Shown here one piece after another: positions 41,306 to 50,267 of a DNA stretch of 64,000 bases. Positions within the stretch are counted from its first letter, which is position 1. Every line of letters starts with the position of its first letter. The translations under genes were made by a program, and so were the position numbers. Origin of the DNA: Vreelandella lutescens (GTDB lineage: Bacteria > Pseudomonadota > Gammaproteobacteria > Pseudomonadales > Halomonadaceae). The stretch covers positions 496,001 to 560,000 of the forward strand of contig NZ_BMHM01000003.1 of the NCBI RefSeq assembly GCF_014640815.1, written 5' to 3'. The notes under the pieces are model-generated. The model was not told the origin of the DNA. It ran no database searches and saw only the letters and a list, made by a program, of their open reading frames with translations.

Positions 41306-43603
41306 TTAGATGCCACTAACCCTAACCACCTCCCTCACCACCGCCTCATTCAACACCCCGCGCTTGGCTTCCACCACCGTGAGCCATTCGCGGGCGCGGG
41401 TGATGCCGGTGTATACCAGCTCGCGGGTCAGAATGGGGTTTAGGGTGGGCGGTAGCAGTAGGGCGGTGTGCAAAAACTCGGAGCCTTGGGATTTGTGAAC
41501 CGTCATCGCAAACACGGTTTCTACCGCGTGCAGGCGGGAAGGCAGCACCCAGCGGATGGGCTTGTCGGGGTCGCTAGTGGTGAAGGCGACTCTTAATAAC
41601 TTCTGCTGCGGATTGCGCGGGTCGGGCACGGCCAGGGTGATGCCGATATCGCCGTTCATCAGTTTCAGGCCGTAGTCGTTTTGAGTAACCAGCACGGGGC
41701 GGCCTTCGTACCAGCCTTTCTCTAGCGTGTAGTCACTGCCGAACAGCAGCTTTTCGCGGCGCAATGTGCTGGCGATGCGCTGGTTTAACCCTACTACCCC
41801 CCAGGGGCCTTTGCGCAGCGCGCACAGCAGTTGGTAATGGCTGTAGGCGCTGAGTACCTCGCTGGCCCAGGTGTTGTAGGCGGTTGTGTTCTCCTCGAAC
41901 GACTCCCCCCGTGGGCGCTGTGCGTGCAGCACGTTAAGGTAGTGGCGGTAGCCGGTGGGCGGGGCGATGGGCTTGCCTTCGTGGTCGGTGCGGCCTTCGC
42001 CGTTGCCTGCAAAGCCGCTGGGGCTGCCGTGAATCACCAGCTTATCCAGCGCGGCGTCGTCACTCATCACCAAATGGTGAATATCCGGGTAGCCGTGGCG
42101 CAGCACGGCTGTGACTGCCTGCTGTTTTTCCCGTTCGCTTTGCGCATGACCCGGCTGGTTAATGGCTTTCGCCAGCTGGCCGATGCCGCTGTGTTCATTG
42201 AAGCGGTGGCTAACCCGCAGCATGGTAATGGCTTGGTCGAGCGGTTGGCCTGCGGGGGCGATGAACTCGGCTGGCAGCGGCTGGCCGGTGGCCTGGGCCA
42301 GCCATTCGGCGGTGGCCGGGGTGTAGTGGGCGGCTTCCGCGCGGCGGCATAGGTCGCCGAGTACCGAGCCTGCCTCTACCGAGGCGAGCTGGTCTTTATC
42401 CCCCAGCAGAATGCACTGGGTGTGGGCGGGCAGGGCGCTGAGGGTGGCGGCCATCATTTCGATATCCACCATCGAGGCTTCGTCGATCACCAGCACATCC
42501 AGCGCCAGCGGGTTGGCGGCGCTGTGGCGGAAGTGGCGGGTGTCGGGGCGTGCGCCGAGTAAACGGTGGAGGGTGGTGACTTCTGTGGGGATGGTGGCTT
42601 TTAGCTGTTCTGTGGCTGAATCGTCGCGAGCTAAAGCTCCCTCCCACAAGATTCCCTCTTGCTTTGCCTCTTTCAACAAAGTGGTTAGGTCAGTGAAGGG
42701 GAGCTTGGCGACTTGCCCTGCGATGGATTCATTTAAGCGGGCGGCGGCTTTGCCGGTGGGGGCGGCTAGGCGGATGCGTAGCGGCTGGCTGGGGTGCTGG
42801 GCCAGTTGCAGGGTTTGCAGCAGGGCGAGCAGGCGCACCACGGTGGTGGTTTTGCCGGTGCCGGGGCCGCCGGTAATGATGCCGAAGCGGCTGCGGGCAG
42901 CCAGGGCGCAGGCGGTTTTTTGCCAGTCTAGGCCGTTGCTTTGTTTGAACAGTATGTTCAGGGCTTGGGGGAGTAACCCAGGGTGACTGGCGTCACCCGT
43001 CGCCCAATGAATTGGCCTCCCACTTTGGCCTTCTGTGCCCGTGCTTTCTGAGCCGGTGCTGGTAGTTTCCAGGCGGGCGGCGATGTGTTGGTGCAGGCTT
43101 TGTTCGTACTGCCAGTAGCGGCGCAAGTATAGCCGCGTGCTGGGGGTGCCGCTGGCTGAGTGAGTGGTCACTACGACCAGTGGAGTGTTGCCGGAGCCTT
43201 CGCTGGTGAGCAGCGGGTGGTGCAGGGCGGCTTGCCATTCGCTAAGCGTGAGCGTGGCCAGCACGTCGCTGGGCAGCGGCGGCGGGTCGGTGAGGTCGTC
43301 CCCTTCGGGCGGTAGCGAAAGGGCGAAATCCGGCGCGTTCAGCGTGGCGTTAATATCCAGGCATACGTGGCCGCGGCCTAGCTGGTGGCTGGCAAGTGCT
43401 GCCGCCAGTAGCAGCAGCGTGGGGGCGTCCGGGGCTTCACTGGCTAAAAAGCGCACCAGGGCGCGGTCCAAGTCCCGCAGCCAGCCTCGCGCTACCCAGC
43501 GTTCGCACAGGGCCAGCAGTTCTGGGGTGCTGCCGAGTGCAGGGTGGGCGCTGGCGGCTTCGCCGAACATATCGAAGGTGTGGGTGTCGTGCTGGCGGCT
43601 CAT
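41306..43603 (-). CDS. recD: Exodeoxyribonuclease V alpha subunit (RecD helicase)
   Basis: A 765-residue SF1B helicase, the fast 5'-3' motor of RecBCD. Walker A is FGIITGGPGTGKTTTVVRLL, motif II VLVIDEASMVDIEM, then LLGDKDQLASVEAG, MLRVSHRF and TVHKSQGSEF (motifs III-V). It is longer than the Escherichia coli protein (608 residues), with low-complexity additions including an in-frame REP-like element at 42618-42647. The start overlaps recB's stop within ATGA. It lies between the ABC-3C island and recB. Confidence 0.95.
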   Translation of the reverse strand: MSRQHDTHTFDMFGEAASAHPALGSTPELLALCERWVARGWLRDLDRALVRFLASEAPDAPTLLLLAAALASHQLGRGHVCLDINATLNAPDFALSLPPEGDDLTDPPPLPSDVLATLTLSEWQAALHHPLLTSEGSGNTPLVVVTTHSASGTPSTRLYLRRYWQYEQSLHQHIAARLETTSTGSESTGTEGQSGRPIHWATGDASHPGLLPQALNILFKQSNGLDWQKTACALAARSRFGIITGGPGTGKTTTVVRLLALLQTLQLAQHPSQPLRIRLAAPTGKAAARLNESIAGQVAKLPFTDLTTLLKEAKQEGILWEGALARDDSATEQLKATIPTEVTTLHRLLGARPDTRHFRHSAANPLALDVLVIDEASMVDIEMMAATLSALPAHTQCILLGDKDQLASVEAGSVLGDLCRRAEAAHYTPATAEWLAQATGQPLPAEFIAPAGQPLDQAITMLRVSHRFNEHSGIGQLAKAINQPGHAQSEREKQQAVTAVLRHGYPDIHHLVMSDDAALDKLVIHGSPSGFAGNGEGRTDHEGKPIAPPTGYRHYLNVLHAQRPRGESFEENTTAYNTWASEVLSAYSHYQLLCALRKGPWGVVGLNQRIASTLRREKLLFGSDYTLEKGWYEGRPVLVTQNDYGLKLMNGDIGITLAVPDPRNPQQKLLRVAFTTSDPDKPIRWVLPSRLHAVETVFAMTVHKSQGSEFLHTALLLPPTLNPILTRELVYTGITRAREWLTVVEAKRGVLNEAVVREVVRVSGI
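42618..42647 (-). repeat. REP-like element, copy B, inside recD
   Basis: On the minus strand this reads as a 30-nt element with GTGGGAGG at its start and GCGAC near its end, 26 of 30 bases identical to copy A at 35410-35439. The core hairpin is AGCT-TT-AGCT. Its outer pair covaries with copy A. It is translated in frame as part of recD near residues 319-329, in a region between helicase motifs. Confidence 0.6.
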
Positions 43604-46600
43604 GCCGTGGCCTCCTGCTGGGTGGCGTGTGGCTCGCCTGCAAATAGGCTATCCAGGGCTTCGATGAGTTCAACCGGGGCGGGTTCGCCCACCACGCCGC
43701 GCCCAGGGCTGCGGCTGCCGCGTAAAAATACCGTCATCGAACCGCCCAAATGCTGGTGCGGGTCGTAATCCGGCAGGCGCGCTTTTAAAAGCCGGTGCAT
43801 GGCGAGTAAGTAGAGCGCGGCTTGTAGGTCGTAGCGTTTGGCGAGCAGCGCGTGGCGTAAGGCCTCGGGTTCGTAGGCGCTGTCGTTGGGGCCTAGGTAG
43901 TTCGATTTCCAGTCCAGCACGTAAAAGCGCCCCTGGTGCTCGAAGGCCAAGTCAATGAAGCCTTTCAGCATGCCGTTCAGGGTGTCGACATCCAGCGCGG
44001 GGCGCTCTACCCCTGGCAGTAAGTGCTTGCTTACCAGCGCATCGATAGCTTGGGTGTTCACCCGCTTGGCGGCAAACCAGAACTCTAGCTCTACCTGATA
44101 GCTTTCTAGCTCATTCAGCGCCACGCTTTGCGGGGTGGGCGCGGCCAGCGGTAGCGGCGTGGTCAGCAGGGCGCTTAGCCAGCCCGCCAGCGGTTCTTGC
44201 CATGCCTGCCAGCCGCGTAGCTGCACCCGCCTCCACAGCATGTCGTTGAGGACGTCCATATCGTTCGCGGCGGCATTAAAGCCTTGCTTGCCCGCCCACT
44301 CCAGCAGCCCGTGCAGAAAGGTGCCGGGGCCGGGGCCACGGGGGAATTTGTGCAGGTGATATGCTTCCGGTTGAGATAGATCCCGAGGTTCATCCAGCAC
44401 TTCGAAGGCGGTGGCTTCCTGGGCGGTGGTGGGTTCCAGCGGTGGCAGTGCCGGGGCGGTCAGCGTGCCGGAAAGCCGCAGCGCGGAGTAGCTGGCAATC
44501 CACCAGTGCTCTTTGGCAGGGCGCGTGGGCGTGCGGGCGTGGCCCAGCACACTGCTTTGCTCCACTTGGGCCACGCGCTCTGCGGTGGGCGCGGGTGGCT
44601 GGTGAATCTGTATCTCGCTGCCTTCCACCAGCTCACCAAGCGCTTTATTGAGCGCCTCCGGTGAAAGGGCATTGCCGCCTTTTAGCAGGTAGCCCAGCGC
44701 GCTGTTCTCCAGGCCTTTCAGCGGGGCCAGCCCCAGCCAGGTGGCGTGGCGGGCGCGGGTAAGCGCGACGTAGAGTTTGCGCAGGTCTTCCCCCAGCCGT
44801 TCGCGGTCGGCGGTGGCGAGTATCGCGTCATCGGCTTCTAGGCTGAGCTGTAGGTTGCCTTCGCCATCGTGCCAGCGCAGCGGTACGTCTTCGGCTTTAA
44901 CCGGGCGGTGGTTGGCGATGAAGGGCAGGAACACCAGCGGGTACTCCAGTCCTTTGGATTTGTGGATGGTGACCACCTTCACCAAATCCGCGTCGCTCTC
45001 CAGGCGCAGTTTGTGGCTGTCGCCGTGGCTTTCCGGGTCGGCGATGGCGTCAAACAGAAAGCGAATCAGCGCGTGCTCGCCGTCCAGTTCGGCGCTGGCC
45101 TGCTGCAGCAGTTCGCCCAGGTGCAGCAGGTCGGTGAGCAAGCGCTCACCCTCTTCAAACTCCGCCAGCAGGCGGGCGGGAATATCAAAATCCACCATCA
45201 TGCGGCGCACCAGCGGCAGCACGCCCTGGCGCTGCCACAGGCGGTGGTAGTGGCTGAACTGCTCTACCCGCTCTTCCCAGGCCAGCTCGTTTTGCTGCAG
45301 GTGGTCTAGGTCCGCCAAACTTAGCCCCAACACCGGCGTGGCCAGCGCAGCGCGCAGGTGCGCTTCGGCTTGGCGGGAGCTAGCCAGCGGCTCGGCGCAG
45401 GCGCGCAGCCAGCGCTCTACCTGGGCGGCCATGGGCGAGCTAAACACCTTATCGTGATCAGAAAGATACACGCTCTTCACCCCACGGCTGGCTAGCGCTT
45501 GGCGAATGGCGCGGGCTTCCTGTAGGCCGTTCACCAACACCGCCATATCCGAGGGCTTGAGCGGAGTGAGTGTCTCATCGGTTTGAAAGCCGCTCTCGCC
45601 TTTCTGTCCTGCGCTGAGCAGTTCCGCCATGTACGAGGCGCAGCGTTCGGCCATCTCGGTTTGGTAGGCGGTTTTGGAGAGTGGCTCGTCGGCGGCGAGC
45701 GGCCAGAGCGTCATGGCGGGCAGCGGTTTGCCCTGGTGAACGAGCTGTTCACTTCGGCCTTTGGCGTCTACCGGCAGAAACGGCAGCGGGTTGTCGCCGC
45801 CTTCTTCGCGGAACAGAAATGCCCCGGCCGGGTGCTCATCGGCGTAGCGGAAGCAGTGGTTCACCGCCTCTACCATGGCGCGGCTGGAGCGGTAGTTGGT
45901 GCCCAGCGTCACGTGGCGGCCTGCGGTGTCTTCGCGGGCTTTTAAGTAGGTGAAGATATCCGCGCCGCGAAAGGCGTAAATGGCCTGCTTGGGGTCGCCG
46001 ATCAGCAGCATGGCGGCGTCTCGGCGGGGGTTGGCGACCTCATACACCGCGTTGAAAATACGGTACTGGATGGGGTCGGTGTCCTGGAACTCGTCGATCA
46101 GCGCCACGGGGAACTGGCGCAGTATTTGCGCAGCCAGCGCTTCTTTATTGGGGCCTTGCAGGGCGCGGTCCAAGTGGGTGAGCAGGTCGTTGGGGCCCAT
46201 TTCGGCGCGGCGCTCTTGCTCCCGCTCCAGGCGCACTTTGCACCACTGCACGGCGTGAATCAGCAGGTCGTTGCGCGGTTCGGGCAGGGCGTTCAGTGCG
46301 GCGGGCAGCTCGGCCAGCGCTTCCCAGGCGGCGGGGCAAGGGGGCGCGCCCTCTTTCCATATCTCGGCCATGCCGTCTGGGGTGAGGCGTTTCCAGGCGG
46401 CATCGGTGAGTGCGGGGCGGGTGGCGTCGCTGTCGCACCACTCCCGCAGCGCGCCTAGCCAGTTGGCGCGGCTTTTGGCGTTGAAGCTTTGGCCTTTGAA
46501 GGCTTTGCGTTTGGCGGCGTCTTCCAGTGCGGGCACTAGGTCATCCAGCCAAGCAGGCCAGGGGGCTTTTAGCTCGGCTAGGCGAGCGCTGCGCTCGGCT

Positions 46601-47274
46601 TGGGCGGCGCTGAGGGTTTGCTCGGGGGCGGGTCGGGGGCTGCCTAGGGCTTCGCTTTCGGCCAGCAGTTTGCGCACCTGCCCGTGGAGTTGGTCCGGCG
46701 ACTTCCAGTAGCCGGTAATGCTGCCCAGCGCTTCGGCGTCCAGCGGGTAGTAGAAGGTGCGCCAGTAGTCGCGCACTACCTCTTGTTCCAGCTCTTGCTG
46801 GTCGTTTTCCAAATTGAGCGAGAACAGGCTGCCGCTATCGAAGGCGTGTTCGCGCAGCATGCGGTAGCACCAGCTATGGATGGTAGAAACGGCGGCTTCG
46901 TCCATCCACTCGGCGGCTAGCTCCAGGCGGCGGGCGCAGGCGGGCCACGTGGCCTCGGGGTATTGGCTGCGTAGCGCGAGCAGAAGTGAGTCTTCACCCT
47001 GATGCCGAAACACCGCCGCCGCTTCCACTAGCCGGTGGCGGATACGTTCGCGCAATTCTTGCGTGGCGGCGTTGGTGAACGTGACCACCAAAATTTCCGG
47101 CGGGGTGAGCGGGCGTACGAAGGCGGTGTCGTCTTCACTGTGCTGGCCGCCCAGCACCAAGCGCACATACAGCAGCGCAATGGTGAAGGTTTTCCCCGTA
47201 CCCGCACTGGCTTCAATCAAACGGCTGCCGTGAAGCGGTAGCGTCAGCGGGTTCAGCGGGGCGGGCTGGCTCAT
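43600..47274 (-). CDS. recB: Exodeoxyribonuclease V beta subunit (RecB helicase-nuclease)
   Basis: A 1224-residue SF1A helicase with a C-terminal nuclease; the main subunit of RecBCD in double-strand-break repair and degradation of foreign DNA. Walker A is IEASAGTGKTFTIALLYVRL, motif II ALIDEFQDTDPIQYRIF, then GDPKQAIYAFRGADIFTYL and VTIHKSKGLEYPLVFLPF. The nuclease core is GFIDLAFEHQGRFYVLDWKS with Asp, Asp and Lys. All look functional. It overlaps recD by 4 nt. The gene upstream on the same strand is recC, but pncB and a nuclease-ATPase gene lie between. Confidence 0.96.
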   Translation of the reverse strand: MSQPAPLNPLTLPLHGSRLIEASAGTGKTFTIALLYVRLVLGGQHSEDDTAFVRPLTPPEILVVTFTNAATQELRERIRHRLVEAAAVFRHQGEDSLLLALRSQYPEATWPACARRLELAAEWMDEAAVSTIHSWCYRMLREHAFDSGSLFSLNLENDQQELEQEVVRDYWRTFYYPLDAEALGSITGYWKSPDQLHGQVRKLLAESEALGSPRPAPEQTLSAAQAERSARLAELKAPWPAWLDDLVPALEDAAKRKAFKGQSFNAKSRANWLGALREWCDSDATRPALTDAAWKRLTPDGMAEIWKEGAPPCPAAWEALAELPAALNALPEPRNDLLIHAVQWCKVRLEREQERRAEMGPNDLLTHLDRALQGPNKEALAAQILRQFPVALIDEFQDTDPIQYRIFNAVYEVANPRRDAAMLLIGDPKQAIYAFRGADIFTYLKAREDTAGRHVTLGTNYRSSRAMVEAVNHCFRYADEHPAGAFLFREEGGDNPLPFLPVDAKGRSEQLVHQGKPLPAMTLWPLAADEPLSKTAYQTEMAERCASYMAELLSAGQKGESGFQTDETLTPLKPSDMAVLVNGLQEARAIRQALASRGVKSVYLSDHDKVFSSPMAAQVERWLRACAEPLASSRQAEAHLRAALATPVLGLSLADLDHLQQNELAWEERVEQFSHYHRLWQRQGVLPLVRRMMVDFDIPARLLAEFEEGERLLTDLLHLGELLQQASAELDGEHALIRFLFDAIADPESHGDSHKLRLESDADLVKVVTIHKSKGLEYPLVFLPFIANHRPVKAEDVPLRWHDGEGNLQLSLEADDAILATADRERLGEDLRKLYVALTRARHATWLGLAPLKGLENSALGYLLKGGNALSPEALNKALGELVEGSEIQIHQPPAPTAERVAQVEQSSVLGHARTPTRPAKEHWWIASYSALRLSGTLTAPALPPLEPTTAQEATAFEVLDEPRDLSQPEAYHLHKFPRGPGPGTFLHGLLEWAGKQGFNAAANDMDVLNDMLWRRVQLRGWQAWQEPLAGWLSALLTTPLPLAAPTPQSVALNELESYQVELEFWFAAKRVNTQAIDALVSKHLLPGVERPALDVDTLNGMLKGFIDLAFEHQGRFYVLDWKSNYLGPNDSAYEPEALRHALLAKRYDLQAALYLLAMHRLLKARLPDYDPHQHLGGSMTVFLRGSRSPGRGVVGEPAPVELIEALDSLFAGEPHATQQEATA

Positions 47275-47420
47275 TCTTCAGGCTCCAACAATAACGCGCC
47301 CCTGCTTGGGGCCTAGACTGTATGAGTGCTTTGCCACCTGCTAATCTAGCCGCCAAGCCACTCTTAGGATGCTCAGTTTACGCTACCAGCGGCTTCGGTT
47401 CACTCACACGAAGGGATCTC

Positions 47421-48617
47421 ATGCTGACCTCGCTTCTGGATAACGATTTCTACAAAATCACGATGCAGAACGCCGTGATTAAACGCTTCCCCTATGCCCA
47501 TGCCCGTTATGCGTTTATCAATCGCGGGGAGCATGCGTTTCCTGAGGGCTTTGGTGAGGCGCTGCGCGGTGAGGTGGATCGCATGGCGGCGCTGCGCTTG
47601 TCTGATGAGGAGAAGCGCTACCTGGAAACCACTTGCCCTTACTTAGACCCCACCTATCTCGATTTTCTGGCGGGCTTTCGTTACGACCCCCGCGAAGTGA
47701 CGATCGAGCAGCAGGGCAGCGAGCTCTCGGTGGTGATGGAAGGCCCGTGGTACCGCACCATTTTGTGGGAAGTGCCGCTGATGGCGTTGATCAGTGAGCT
47801 ATGGTATCGGCTGCGCGGCGTGGCGGTGTCTGAAGAGGATGAAGCGCTCATCGAGCAGCGCACCCGGAAGAAGATCGAACTCTACCGCCAGCACGGGCTG
47901 AAGATTGCCGAGTTCGGCACCCGTCGGCGTTTCTCGTTTGCGGTGCACGACCGGGTCGTCAAAGCGCTGCGCCACTACGGCGGCGAGGCCTTCAGCGGCA
48001 CCAGCAACGTGCTGCTGGCGATGCGCCACGGGGTGAAGCCCATCGGCACCCACGCCCACGAGTGGTTTATGTTCCACGGGGCGCGTTTCGGTTTCAAAAT
48101 GGCCAATAGCTTGGCGCTGGAGCACTGGGTGGATGTTTATCGGGGCGATTTGGGCATCGCGCTGACCGATACCTTTACTACCCGCGCCTTTTTCGAGAGC
48201 TTCGATAAGAAGTTCGCCAAGCTGTTTGACGGCGTGCGCCACGATAGCGGCGACCCGATTGAGTTTGCCGATGCCACCATTGCCCACTACCAACGCCTGG
48301 GCATTAACCCGCTGAGCAAAACCATTATCTTCTCCGATGCACTCACCCCTGAAAAAGTGGAACGCATCCGCGCCTGCTGCCAGGGGCGTATTGGCATGGC
48401 GTTTGGTATTGGCACCAACTTCACTAACGATATTGGCGTGGCGCCCATGAACATGGTGATCAAGATGGTCGAGGCCCGCCCCGAGGGGCAGGGCTGGCTG
48501 CCGGTGGTGAAGCTGTCCGATGTGCCCACCAAGAACACCGGCGACCCGGAGATGATTGCGTTGGCTAAGCGCATTTTATCGCTGGGCGGCAAGGGAGATG
48601 AAAGCCCGCTGATCTGA
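47421..48617 (+). CDS. pncB: Nicotinate phosphoribosyltransferase
   Basis: A 398-residue enzyme of the NAD salvage pathway that makes nicotinate mononucleotide from nicotinate and PRPP with ATP. LLDNDFYKITMQNAVIKRFP, GTRRRFSFAVHD, GTHAHEWFMFH (the phosphorylated histidine region) and DGVRHDSGDPIEFAD are the family motifs. ATG 47421 with AAGGGA upstream; the frame runs to 47322 but that part is not conserved-looking. It sits on the plus strand between recB and recC. A 7-bp hairpin without a T run (48618-48634) follows the stop. Confidence 0.95.
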   Translation: MLTSLLDNDFYKITMQNAVIKRFPYAHARYAFINRGEHAFPEGFGEALRGEVDRMAALRLSDEEKRYLETTCPYLDPTYLDFLAGFRYDPREVTIEQQGSELSVVMEGPWYRTILWEVPLMALISELWYRLRGVAVSEEDEALIEQRTRKKIELYRQHGLKIAEFGTRRRFSFAVHDRVVKALRHYGGEAFSGTSNVLLAMRHGVKPIGTHAHEWFMFHGARFGFKMANSLALEHWVDVYRGDLGIALTDTFTTRAFFESFDKKFAKLFDGVRHDSGDPIEFADATIAHYQRLGINPLSKTIIFSDALTPEKVERIRACCQGRIGMAFGIGTNFTNDIGVAPMNMVIKMVEARPEGQGWLPVVKLSDVPTKNTGDPEMIALAKRILSLGGKGDESPLI

Positions 48618-48682
48618 GGCTGCCTGGGGCAGCCGCATGCTAAACTGCTCTTTGTATCGCACTTTGTGTTCTGGAGGCCGCC

Positions 48683-50254
48683 GTGCAGGATGCCCATCGC
48701 CGTAAGCTCCCCATCGGGATTCAGACGTTCTCGGATATCCGCGAGGGCGACTATTACTACGTGGATAAAACGCCGCATATCGAGCGCCTGGTCAACCAGA
48801 ACAAATACTACTTTCTCTCGCGGCCGCGCCGCTTCGGCAAAAGCCTGTTGCTGGATACGCTGCGCTGCCTGTTCGAGGGCCGCCAGGCGCTGTTTGAAGG
48901 GCTATATATTCACGACAGGTGGGACTGGCAACAGCGTTACCCGGTCATTCGTATCAGCTTTGCCGATGGCGTCATGCAGAGCCGTGACGCGCTGGATGAG
49001 CGTATTCGTGATCAGCTCCGAGTTCAGCGTGAGCGGCTGGGAATTGTCCAACACCACAAGACGGATATACCCGGTGAATTTTCAACTCTGATTCGCAGCG
49101 CCCACCAGCAATATGGCCAGCGGGTGGTGGTACTGATCGACGAATACGACAAGCCGATTCTGGATAACATTCTGGAACCTGAGCGTGCTCGGGAGCTGCG
49201 TGAGGGGTTGAAGAACCTGTATAGCGTGCTGAAAGATGCCGACCCTCATTTGCACTTCGTGCTGCTCACCGGGGTTTCCAAGTTCAGTAAGGTGAGCTTG
49301 TTTTCGGGGTTGAACAACCTGAACGATATCACCCTGGATGCTCACTTAAGCACAATCTGCGGTTACACCGACGAAGACATCGATACGGTGTTCGCGCCGG
49401 AGCTACCCGGCTTGGATCGTGAAGCCATTCGTCAGTGGTACAACGGCTACCGCTGGGGCGGGCGCGAGGTAGTGTCTGTCTACAACCCCTTTGATGTGCT
49501 GCTACTGTTTCAAAAGCGCGAGTTTGCGCCGTACTGGTTCGAGTCTGCCACGCCGACGTTCCTGGTCGATATTCTCAAACAGCGGGGTGTATTTACGCCC
49601 TCACTGGATCACTGGGAAACCGAGTATGAACTGCTCAGCCAGTTCGATGTGGATCAGATCAGCACCGAAGGCCTGCTGTTTCAAACCGGCTACCTGACCA
49701 TCCAGCAGGTAGAGGAGCCGCTGCTGGGATACCGCCAGTACACGCTGGGCTTCCCTAACCGTGAGGTGGAAACCAGCCTCAACCACGCCTTGCTGCCATC
49801 GCTGGGGGTCGAAAACGCCCCGCGTGAGCGTAGAACGCTGTTCCGCCATTTAAGCCAGCATGACCTTGTCGGGTTAGAAGCGCACCTAAAGGCGCTTTAT
49901 GCCGGGCTGCCCCATGACTGGTACCGCAACAACCCGATTGCTCGCTATGAAGGCCATTATGCAAGCGTGTTCTACAGCCACTTCGCGGCCCTGGGGCTGG
50001 AGGTGACGGTGGAAGATGCCAGCCACCACGGCAAGGTGGATATGAGCGTGAACTTTGGCGGGCATATCTACCTGTTCGAGTTCAAAGTGGTGGAGCAGCT
50101 GCCGGAAGGTCAGGCGCTGGCGCAAATCAAGCAGAAGGGGTACGCCGACAAGTACCGCGCCTCTGGCAAGCCCATACACCTGATCGGCGTCGAGTTCTCC
50201 AGCGCCAAACGCCAGATTGTGGCGTTCGATGTGGAAACGCTCGACGCTATGTAA
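48683..50254 (+). CDS. AAA-ATPase-like protein with C-terminal PD-(D/E)XK nuclease
   Basis: A 523-residue protein of the AAA-ATPase-like plus PD-(D/E)XK (DUF1703) family. The characteristic start is FSDIREGDYYYVDKTPHIE; the P-loop FLSRPRRFGKSLLLDTL has Lys53; Walker B is VVLIDEYDKPIL; KFSKVSLFSGLNNLNDI follows. The C-terminal domain carries GKVDMSV and IYLFEFKVVE, the Asp and Glu-x-Lys of a nuclease. Starts with GTG, preceded by GGAGG. The biological role is unknown, although the family is widespread and often present in multiple copies. It separates recC from recB. Confidence 0.85.
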   Translation: MQDAHRRKLPIGIQTFSDIREGDYYYVDKTPHIERLVNQNKYYFLSRPRRFGKSLLLDTLRCLFEGRQALFEGLYIHDRWDWQQRYPVIRISFADGVMQSRDALDERIRDQLRVQRERLGIVQHHKTDIPGEFSTLIRSAHQQYGQRVVVLIDEYDKPILDNILEPERARELREGLKNLYSVLKDADPHLHFVLLTGVSKFSKVSLFSGLNNLNDITLDAHLSTICGYTDEDIDTVFAPELPGLDREAIRQWYNGYRWGGREVVSVYNPFDVLLLFQKREFAPYWFESATPTFLVDILKQRGVFTPSLDHWETEYELLSQFDVDQISTEGLLFQTGYLTIQQVEEPLLGYRQYTLGFPNREVETSLNHALLPSLGVENAPRERRTLFRHLSQHDLVGLEAHLKALYAGLPHDWYRNNPIARYEGHYASVFYSHFAALGLEVTVEDASHHGKVDMSVNFGGHIYLFEFKVVEQLPEGQALAQIKQKGYADKYRASGKPIHLIGVEFSSAKRQIVAFDVETLDAM

Positions 50255-50267
50255 CACCCGCGCTGGT

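Noticed and set aside
42411..42986. 191-codon plus ORF inside recD
   Set aside because: Shadow frame opposite the helicase motifs of recD.
48618..48634. Terminator after pncB
   Set aside because: A 7-bp GGCTGCC/GGCAGCC hairpin exists, but the loop has only three bases and no T run follows.
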